64,000 nt of DNA from Stemphylium vesicarium (taxonomy: Eukaryota; Ascomycota; Dothideomycetes; Pleosporales; Pleosporaceae). Location of the stretch: NCBI GenBank assembly GCA_004380135.1, contig QXCR01000101.1, forward strand, positions 1 to 64,000. The letters run 5' to 3'. A model generated the notes under the pieces. The model was not told where the DNA came from. It saw only the letters and a program-made list of their open reading frames with translations, and did no database searches. Of the stretch, positions 56,184 to 64,000 are shown piece by piece. A program made the translations under genes and the position numbers. Positions within the stretch are counted from its first letter, which is position 1, and the number at the start of each line of letters is the position of its first letter.

Positions 56184-57392
56184 TCACCCTTCGAAATCAT
56201 CGTTCAGTAGGCCAAAATTGTCGTTCACATATCCTTCAATATCATCGTTCAGTATATCAAAGTCCTCTGCATGATGATCTAGGACACGGGGGTCGATGAA
56301 TAGGGGATCCTCTGATTGCGGATATGCTTCGGGAAAGGCCTGGTAATCGGGCTCCATTCCTTGGCGAAGGGTATGCCCAAGACTATTTGAAGTATGAGGA
56401 GCACTTGGAATAGAGTAAGTGGGAACGGAGGGACTGAGAAGCATGTTGTCGACTGAATCGTGTACGGACAAAGGCCCAGTGTGCGGCGTGAGGTAGTACT
56501 GAGACGAGCCATGGTTGTTGAAGCCTTGATTACTTGACTGCGCGCTCATGGCTGGCGCAGTCTGGCGATCGGTATTGGAGATTTGGGATGGCTCATGTGG
56601 ACTTGACGGGTCCAACGTAGGCAAAAGTTGCGAGTAGCTTTCGCGAAGGTATATAGGCTGAAACATAGTTGCAGTATGGGTTGTCGATTCTTCAACGTGA
56701 GGGACTGGCCCCGCCATTGCAGTTGTGATGGTATCTACTGCCGTCTCTCTGTGAGAGACTGCGTTGTAGGATCTCCGTTCAACGGGCTCGGGATGCAACC
56801 ATGGATGCTGTTTTCGTTCATGTTTTTGCCGTGCATCTGAACGTGCGAAAACTTTGGGACATGCAGCAAGCCGACACATGTGGGGCACCTTGCTCGCTTT
56901 CGCATGCTTGTGTTTCACATGTCGTGCAAGATTTCCGCGTCCGTATTGTCCCGTGAATTTGGTATCGCAGATATTACAATGTAGTGAATTGTCCGTGATC
57001 GTGGATGTGGTTGGATCATTGCGGTTGGGAAAAGGGTCCGAATGTGGAAGCGACAAGTGGGAAGGTGACGAGCCAGTCGATTGGAAGGCGTTGCCGCAAC
57101 ACCCCGATGTATAAGAGTGACTGCACACGAATGAAGATACGCGTTCGAGGTGGCACGAGGTATGGGAACAGACCTGACTTGGTGTTAGCTACTAGTTCTC
57201 GGATCATCGCCTAGTACACACCTGAGCATTGGGGTTTGATCGCGGTGCTTCGTATTGGGCGGCGAGGCTTGCGCTCTCTGCTTGGCGATTGAAAGCGGCA
57301 GATGGACCCGAGGAGTGTTCTTCGTGCGAAACTGGAGCGCTGGTTGCGCCATACAGGTGACTGTCGTCAAGATGGTTCTTCTGTGCTGACAT
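56184..57392 (-). CDS. C2H2 zinc-finger transcription factor
   Basis: Exon 1 is 57392-57222 and exon 2 is 57173-56184. The 48-nt intron (GTGTGT...GTCAG) joins in frame to give 386 residues. The start is the only ATG that leads into this junction. Two adjacent C2H2 fingers lie near residues 120-180: CNICDTKF with an H-x4-H end (HVKHKH), and CRLAACPKVFARSDARQKH with a CX4C spacing. The wider spacing in the second finger is common in fungal regulators. N- and C-terminal parts are low-complexity (Ser, Pro, Asn, Gln). The last 40 residues are very acidic (DDIEGYVNDNFG repeated as LLNDDFEG), a likely activation domain. Target genes are unknown. No metabolic cluster is adjacent. Confidence 0.85.
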
Positions 57393-58662
57393 GGTGAAGG
57401 TCGGCAACCACGATGGTGTGGGAGCGATGCGAGTATGTGCTAGATAAAAGTGATGGACAAATGCAAGCCGGAGAACCGAGCTCGCTGTTTGTCCGATAAG
57501 TCAGAGCATTCAGCGGAGAATGCTCAATGATGGTGAAGAAGGGTGGTGTTCGAGGTGGGTGGACTTTATCCATGGGATGCACGGATGGAGGACGAAGGCT
57601 GTGACGTTATGCCTCCAAAGCTACAAGTACGCAGCTGGGCACTCCGACGACGTAAAATTTTGGCGATCGCATCTGTCTGCACAGCCCAGGTGCATGTGTG
57701 AGCTCTTCCACCGTTGCGCTAGCCATAGTAGTGCTGACGGTAGGCGAACGACGCCGAATTCCAAGCTGGGTCACATCAAAAGCCCATGGCATCCGCAGGG
57801 CATCCGCAGGGCATCCGTGTAGTGGAGCCCTGACTTGCCCCAGTACGAGAGCACTTGAGCCAAAACCATTGTCGAGTCGCATAATTCCCGGAGCAAAGCT
57901 ACGCGCAGGAGCCAAGCACACCAGGCGTCGTCTGAGGCCAGCTCCAGACACCTCAGCCTGATGACCCCAGCACTGGTTCCTCGCCCACCATGTGCGTCAT
58001 GGTGCAGTCAAACTGCCGGTGCGTTGATGCTCTGCTACAACATGCGCACGCATTGGATCTACCAGATTGTCTTATGCCGAGTTTCCACCCATCCCTTGTG
58101 TGCTCAATGTTTGAGGAAGCGACGCGCTAGAATAGCGGGCGAGGCAGCGATGAGGGGGGGGGCGCAGAGGGCGCAGCGGGGAGGACAGTGGCGAACATCC
58201 GACAGAAGGTGGACTAGAGGTATCTATCGTTGATGTGAATTTCGAGGGCGCACGCACCATTTGGCGGTTCCTTGCAGGAGCACGAGCATAGCGCAACTCT
58301 TTGGATGACGTACGTCGTGCGGTTTTCTTGACCACGGGGCTCGATCCAACTGCTCTCCGTTCTGATAAATGCATAATGGAGAATGAATGCCAAAGTCTCG
58401 ACGCATCCGCTCTGGTTATAGCTGAGGGGAGTTCGAGTGCAACAAACAACCTGCTTGACAACAGAGATCATGTGACGGGATGGCGGGGTACAACGCTCGC
58501 TTCTGTACTCAAAGGCGCGCTTAGAGGTCCTCATTGTTTCATTGAGCTCTTGGCCTGCAGGAGGATTTTCGTACGTGGCACGAGTCAAGTCGTGTTCGCA
58601 CTTATCGCATAGTGCAGGTTCACCTAACGGTGTGAAATCAAGCCGACGGATGACGAGCGTAG
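57393..58662. other. Long intergenic region with a short tandem repeat
   Basis: This 1.27-kb stretch has no supported gene. At 57788-57820 the 11-mer GGCATCCGCAG occurs three times in tandem, the last copy changed at its end. A run of G lies near 58154-58162. Frames of up to 129 codons here overlap each other and have no domain features. Confidence 0.5.
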
Positions 58663-59675
58663 TTAGAGCTTGCCCCTATCGTTGCTGTGACCTGTCAGGG
58701 CCAGGTACCATTTGACGCCGCACATTTCAATCCAGCCCTGTCCACATATGTCGGCTTTCCGCGCTCTTTCTAGAATAGCATCGAGATGCTCCTTGCCTTT
58801 GACGCCCACAGTGATGGAAACGAGGCCCTCTGGTTGCGCTTCTTCTCCCGGGGTAAAGCCCAAACGTGCATTTGTAAAGGCCAACAAGTCTCGGCTTCGG
58901 ATCACGCCAAAGGTTTCCTCCCACGCTCGTGCGGCCGCTTCGTGGCCAATGTCGCCAGGCTGCAGGCGCAACACACAGCCTTCCAGCGTGAGATGAGCCG
59001 TCTGCTCCATAGCGCGGGTATATCTCTCGACATCCGGGCCGCACGCGTGCCATGGCGAGAAGCGAGTTCGTACAGGCGTCGGGTTGTTCGGCCCAGGTAC
59101 GTGGGAATCGAGTTCAGGCATCATGCCGCCTATACTGCCCGTCAGCCACTACGCTTGCGCCTGCCACGAAAGTTGACCAAGTAGTGAACGTACCCTTGAA
59201 ACCTTTTGGGTGGTATTGGATGCACACCGAATCTTCATACTCATGTTCGAAGATGACCTTGGCCAAGTCGTTCGCCTGAATATGTTCGCGCCGCTTCTTC
59301 GCATCCTCGGTCTGCATAATAACCATGTATCCGCCATCGCCACGCTTCTCGAGCAACCTCCCGGCTGTCGTACCTGCCTTGGTTGGTGAGACGACCTCGA
59401 TGAAGTCGCCGCCAATAGGGACTACAGTTTAGTCAGTTGACCAAGCTCTAAAGACAGGGGGCGACACCCACTCAGGAAGTTTTCAAGCCCCCATTGTCCG
59501 ACAGCAGGGTCCTCAAACACGACTTGGGTGCCAAGGACGTATGTCTGGTACTACTATCAGCCTTGTAGACGCGCATCTACAGCAATCATCCTACGAGCAA
59601 TTGCTTCGCCTTCTCGCGATCATTTGCGACTAGCGCGATCTGGCGTAGACGCGTCGGCGCGGGACCCAGCTTCAT
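58663..59675 (-). CDS. VOC-fold (glyoxalase/dioxygenase superfamily) protein
   Basis: Four exons, 59675-59595, 59550-59472, 59421-59194 and 59129-58663, form one frame of 284 residues. Introns of 44, 50 and 64 nt use GTAGGA, GTGGGT and GTACGT donors. The junctions restore ENFL-IPIGGDFIEVVSP and HPKGFKG-GMMPELDSH. The first half is a glyoxalase-like unit beginning TRLRQIALVANDREKAKQLL, with His or Glu metal-ligand candidates in FIEVVSP and MMPELDSH. The second half repeats a weaker fold. The protein has no signal peptide. VOC proteins include lyases, dioxygenases and binding proteins, so the reaction cannot be told from sequence. The ATG at 59675 begins the first conserved strand, so the start is fairly secure. 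Confidence 0.82.
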
Positions 59676-61388
59676 TTCGTCTCTGTACGTCTTTTTGGTA
59701 GGTATAATGAGTGGTGAAAGCGTCACGCTAAGCCATCACAGCAATGCTTCGATGATGCGCGTCATGTGTAGACGCTTCCTCGGGCTGTTCGGTTCTGAAT
59801 AGCTGTTCCCCGCATCGGCATCGGCATCTCTCCGTGCCTCATCTTGTGGTCTGAGTCGTGATTAGTTCGGGTTAGTAGCAGATCAATTGACCAACGGTAG
59901 ATTCGTTGACTTTACAAAAGCGAATTACGCGTATTTGTGATAGTGCTGGAGGTGAGTGTGGGATGTTGCTGAGACGCGAGGGTCATCGGCGTCGCGGGCC
60001 GATGCTTTAGTCCCAACCCCATAAAAGCACATGCTTGCTTCTACTTCCAGCTCACATCACCTCACTAATTGCAACACTATATGTAGCATGCGAAGAACAT
60101 GAGTTCCTTGTAGACCAAAGAAATAGCTATCGCACTTCCCACTCACCGGCTTCGCATCGACATTCTGGTGATGTGCAATAGCAACTTTTTCCGGTCATTA
60201 ATTCTGCGCACAGAATAACAAAACACCTAGACAGGCAGGCTTCTGGGATAGGCTTTACTTACCCCACGCCCCCAGTTTCTACTAATCGTCTCTTCATATT
60301 GCAACGCGGCTTAGCTTTTGCGACGAACATTGTATATTTCAGCACACTGATATTACCATAGGAAAGCACAACATTCGCATCAAAAGTCTGTGCCAATATC
60401 AGAAAACTCAACGACAGCTCAATCATGAATCCAAAGGCCCAGAGACCCTCGGAATTCCGTACCATGCGTTACGACAGAACGTCCTTTTCCTTCTTCCAGG
60501 TCGTCAATTCTGGTTCTCCGCTATTGCAATTATATTGCTCTTGCGCGACGTTTCGAACTTTGTATCGCAGATACTACACCATGCATTACAACCACCTTAA
60601 TGGATCCCCCATCAACTGTTCGAATGATATACCATATTGGTAGATGCAGCTTCATCTGTTAAACTGCCCCAAACAGGCTCATCAACGGTATGGGCTCAGT
60701 TGGCGCGCCTATTCACCACGATCCGGGAAAGAGACTTGCACATCACAACGATGCAGCCTTCATTCCCCCATCACTCGAAAGAGTCCCAGGAACATTCACT
60801 ATGGCTGCCTTGCCCGCTCTTACCAACGCGCAAAACGCCACAAATCTCGCACCCCCGCCTCCAGACTCGTGACGACCCCAGAATCGCGACGCCCTCGGCT
60901 GCCTACCTCACGTACCCAGTACGTCATTCAGGCCATTTACGCGTGATCCAAATCCATAAAACACGTGGAAAAGGGAAAAGGCTACCCCGGTACGCGATTT
61001 CTACGCGTTTCCCCAATCTCGGCTTTGTCCCTTAGTCGGCTTCACCATGAGAGCTCGGATCATGTGCGCCTTTTCGCGCGCTGTCGCGAATAGCTTTATA
61101 CTACGATGCGCCGGTCACCTTGATTCTTAACATTTATTCCAGCTACCCAACTCTCCTTCAACCTCGATTTGCTAGTCACTCTTTACTTATAAAGGCCATC
61201 GTCCCTCCGTAGCCGTCCTCTCTTTCTTCAGCCTTGTTACTCGCTTCTGTGTCGAGGCCCACCATTCTTTGCAATTTTGTTCTGTACTTCTTCAGGTTAG
61301 TAAAATCTCTATGTCCTTCTTCTGTTGAAGCTATTGCGTATTTGATTTGTGGGGACTGTAATTCATGGCTCTACAGTGAGCTGTCACG
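59676..61388. other. Longest gene-free stretch, nothing supported
   Basis: These 1.7 kb contain only short frames without domain features (the longest, 60637-61035 on +, is 132 codons). A pyrimidine-rich tract and a TTATAAAG box near 61186 lie upstream of the next gene. A GTTAGT-like donor near 61297 and a CTACAG near 61372 could bound a 5' leader intron. A small non-coding RNA cannot be excluded. Confidence 0.45.
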
Positions 61389-62210
61389 ATGTCGAACGCT
61401 GTCGAAGTGTACTTGCTCTCCCTTGCGGTCGCCACGCCGCTCCCTACTGTGGAAAATGAAGAGATTCAAGTTCTCCGCCACGCGCCTTCTCGTCCTCGAA
61501 CCCGCTCGCAAGGTTCTACGCTTCCATCTTCTTTGAGGGTAAGCCTCTCATTGCGTCCGTCGCCCCCGTCGCCTACGTTGAAGAAACCGCAAAGCAAGAA
61601 GCGCAAACCCAACTTCACCATTTTCGTCGACACTGATGCCGCAACCGATATCCCAAGGCCTCCATCAACCCCAAAGCGTTCAAAGACGGGCACTACTCCA
61701 CGCACCCCCCTCAGCGACAGGACCCATTCAACCAACTCTACGCCCGCCCCATCTCCGCGTCTGCCAGACACCCCCTTCCCCTTCTCCAACGCAGACCCCT
61801 ACTGGGAGAACCTCGAGAACTACGGCCCAGCCGTTTCCATGACTTCCCCCGCAACACCACGTGGCCCTTCTTTCCCACTCACGCCCTCCGCCGGTCCACC
61901 GCCTCCGTCATCGGCTCGCGCCCTCCGCCCCCGCACCAACCAGGCCTCTTCGCCCGCGAACCTTCTTCCCCCCGTCAACATGCTGCTATACCATATGTTG
62001 GGCTTAGAGACGTGGCGGGTCAGCGTCGACGGCATCACGAACGCATACCGTCGCATGGCCATGGCCATGCACCCCGACAAAGCCACCCCGAAGGAAAAGG
62101 AGCTCGCGCATTTGGCCATGCAGCAGCTCAACGCTACCAAGGAGTTGTTGTTGAACCCTCATCGTCGCCGCCAGTATCACAGGGACGGTGTTGTTCATTG
62201 GGTCATTTGA
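61389..62210 (+). CDS. Protein with C-terminal J domain (DnaJ-like)
   Basis: This intronless gene encodes 273 residues. The first 190 are disordered and rich in Pro, Ser, Thr and Arg, with a basic KKPQSKKRK patch that may be a nuclear signal. The last 75 form a J-domain-like unit (from MLLYHMLGL, residue about 198). It contains the HPD tripeptide at residues 228-230 in AMAMHPDKAT, preceded by the usual AYRRMAM helix and followed by LLNPHRRRQYHRDG. HPD is the motif that stimulates Hsp70 ATPase, so a co-chaperone role is likely. Most J domains are N-terminal, so this placement is less common. No Gly/Phe region or zinc domain follows, which puts it in class C. The client is unknown. Confidence 0.82.
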   Translation: MSNAVEVYLLSLAVATPLPTVENEEIQVLRHAPSRPRTRSQGSTLPSSLRVSLSLRPSPPSPTLKKPQSKKRKPNFTIFVDTDAATDIPRPPSTPKRSKTGTTPRTPLSDRTHSTNSTPAPSPRLPDTPFPFSNADPYWENLENYGPAVSMTSPATPRGPSFPLTPSAGPPPPSSARALRPRTNQASSPANLLPPVNMLLYHMLGLETWRVSVDGITNAYRRMAMAMHPDKATPKEKELAHLAMQQLNATKELLLNPHRRRQYHRDGVVHWVI

Positions 62211-63184
62211 GACACGTTGATGTGATGCGTTGTACGCTCGACCTGGATGCATCTGTAGCATACTCGAAGCTGTTACCAGGACCCCCTTTCTCTGCCGCCT
62301 GTGTGCATGCATCGGATGTTTGGTACGAAAGATGACGCTTTGCTTACGATTCAATGGGTGATGATCTGGCGTTGGTTTGGGGTAATGGGTGCACGATGAG
62401 TAGCAGATGGGATGATGATAATGCATGGCGATGGTGTTGGACGGGATGCAGGAAAGCTTGCCTTGTTTTGGCCCTTTTACAGGGGCCACCGCTACGAGTA
62501 GCTATGCTTTATGATGCACATGATGATCAGATACGATGGCTGTGTTTTCGCCACTACGGCTAATGATGATAACATTCACTTGATACATGGACTGAGACTT
62601 TGGTGCGTTGTCGGTTGATTAGCAAATTATGCTTCGTGGCCTTTTCTAGGGTGCTTTACTGGGGTCATGGTATTATGAATTTACTCAGTGGCCTGACATC
62701 AGGTTTACTAAAAGGTAGAAGCAAAGATATGGCTTCGGGAGTGTTGACGATACACGTTATTCCTAAACAGGTAAGACATCCTGGTCCACGCCACTAGATC
62801 GTTGGAAAGGGTGAACGTAACACGTATCCTCGCGGAGGCGCACAGGATGACCGTGACAAATGCCCTTTTTTTTTGCAAACTTCACGTCACATCCTCAAGG
62901 CCGACCGAGTGTGTTGGAAGAAAAAAGTGAGAGAAGAGTTGCCGTACTTCTTACGCTCATTTTCTTAAACTGGCCTCGTGCGCCCATCGTGCAGTTGCAC
63001 TCATGCCACCCAACCAACTCCCTGCAATATGCTTTTCGCTGGAATATACACGTTGACATCCCTTTACCAATAACGCTAGATATAGATTCGTCATCTTGAA
63101 ACTCTCTTCTTTCCGTGAAAGCGTGCCCTTGTTTGGTTCGACCGGGACGACGTCAAGATATTTGCCCGGACACCTCTGCCTCCC
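62211..63184. other. Intergenic region between convergent genes
   Basis: This 970-bp stretch lies between two 3' ends. No frame with recognisable features is seen. A T-rich tract occurs at about 62865-62878. Confidence 0.5.
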
Positions 63185-64000
63185 TTAGTATCCCTCTGTC
63201 CGGATCCTGACGTACGAATCCGCATTACTGACATAGCCCCTAAAGCTCGGCCCGACGCTCCAGCTCGTCAGGTCTCGTACAACCTCCTTGGCCGTGTCGC
63301 ACAGGTCAATTTGCCCCGTGTCCTCATTCTTGCAGAGAGCTTCTCCTGTGGCAAACGACCAATCGCACTGGATGCTGATGCTCATATCCATGAGCCACTC
63401 CATGCGTTCTTGCATGGCGGGGATCTGAACGGCGAGCTCGCGGAATGCGGGCCAGACTACAAAGTCGACGATGTTGATATGTGGCATGAAGAGCTGGTTG
63501 GGGGTCGGGCGGAGCCAATCGGGGATGGCGTTGTATGTATCGGGAGAGGGTGAGATCATCCAGCGCATCAGTGACCAGAAGAGGTACATGGAGCCGAAGC
63601 AGGTGAAGGTGTTTCCTGTTGTAGTCAGAACTGTTCCTGGGTCCAAATCGATCTCTGTTTGCTTACCCTTCAAATGAATGCTGTGCACCATGCCGACTGC
63701 CCACTTTGAAAGTATGCCCGAGTTATTGAAGACCTCTTCGTCGTATAGGGCAGCGATGTTGGGATGCTTCTCGATAACTTCCTCGATTGGTCGCCCCATG
63801 TTCAGCATGTTGGCGGCTTCCCGGAGCACACTTGGCACGGCACGTCTCAGCGAACCAGGATCAGGTATTGTGTTGATCGGTAACATCGCCCATGTTGGAA
63901 GGAAAAGATTGCTAGTGTGCGCGTCCTGCGCGGCAGACGTGTATTGGTCCGACTCGAGACTGGTGGAAAAGGGCATATTACCGAAGAAACTGCGAAGGTC
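63185..64000 (-). CDS. DUF3425-type fungal regulator, 5' part outside window
   Basis: The frame is open to the window edge, so this is the C-terminal part only. The exons seen are 64000-63667 and 63615-63185. I place a 51-nt intron at 63616-63666 (GTAAGC donor, CTGAC branch, ACAG acceptor). It contains no stop and keeps frame, so it is easily missed. Removing it gives HLKG-NTFTCFGSMYLFWSLMRW. The sequence then follows the pattern of DUF3425: a helix with MRWMISPSPDTY, the PDWLRPTPNQLFMPH motif and a VVWPAFRE segment. DUF3425 commonly sits C-terminal to a bZIP domain in fungal transcription factors. No bZIP can be checked here because the N terminus is missing. Confidence 0.75.
   Translation of the reverse strand, partial: DLRSFFGNMPFSTSLESDQYTSAAQDAHTSNLFLPTWAMLPINTIPDPGSLRRAVPSVLREAANMLNMGRPIEEVIEKHPNIAALYDEEVFNNSGILSKWAVGMVHSIHLKGKQTEIDLDPGTVLTTTGNTFTCFGSMYLFWSLMRWMISPSPDTYNAIPDWLRPTPNQLFMPHINIVDFVVWPAFRELAVQIPAMQERMEWLMDMSISIQCDWSFATGEALCKNEDTGQIDLCDTAKEVVRDLTSWSVGPSFRGYVSNADSYVRIRTEGY

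Noticed and set aside
57788..57820. Three 11-bp tandem repeats
   Set aside because: Too short and too few for a satellite or regulatory array, and it lies in non-coding sequence. Noted only as part of the intergenic entry.

Overview
The window looks like nuclear DNA of a filamentous ascomycete, most likely a Dothideomycete of the Pleosporales type (inference from gene content; no species is claimed). Genes are interrupted by short GT-AG introns, mostly 44-66 nt and up to 114 nt, with CTRAY-like branch sites. There are no operons or bacterial ribosome sites. Many products are secreted plant-wall enzymes or fungal-specific families.

Layout. 1-2416: gene-poor, with an almost perfect inverted repeat at the left edge and a pair of iron-type GATA sites. 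2417-5740: a siderophore transporter and a GPI-anchored cutinase-like esterase. 7363-8755: an unrecognised gene with a broken frame. 9981-13168: a divergent pair, Ctr copper transporter and ferric/cupric reductase. 13762-15362: an F-box protein. 15475-26125: same-strand block of beta-mannosidase (GH2), alpha-galactosidase (GH27), beta-xylosidase (GH3) and an acetate transporter, with an interrupted fructosamine-kinase-like gene inside. 26813-31259: a membrane protein, a decayed FAD oxidase and a short-chain dehydrogenase. 31688-36530: a very large secreted polysaccharide deacetylase with five repeated modules. 37724-41890: a basic F-box-like protein, a secreted tyrosinase and an unknown protein. 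42846-47908: a 1649-residue coiled-coil protein. 48780-51608: a cellobiose dehydrogenase with a CBM1. 52935-59675: a peroxisomal-type thiolase, a broken DJ-1/PfpI gene, a C2H2 factor and a VOC-fold protein. 61389 to the end: a C-terminal J-domain protein and a DUF3425-type regulator cut by the window edge.

How they fit together. Two themes stand out. One is metal acquisition: siderophore uptake, copper uptake and a metalloreductase lie within 11 kb, and the siderophore transporter carries a consensus SreA-type GATA pair. The other is biomass breakdown: mannan, galactoside, xylan and cellulose enzymes plus uptake of released acetate. At least three further loci look inactivated by stops, frameshifts or deletions, and a fourth is suspect. 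I saw no convincing tRNA, rRNA, CRISPR or intact transposase gene. All gene models here were made by eye, without database searches.
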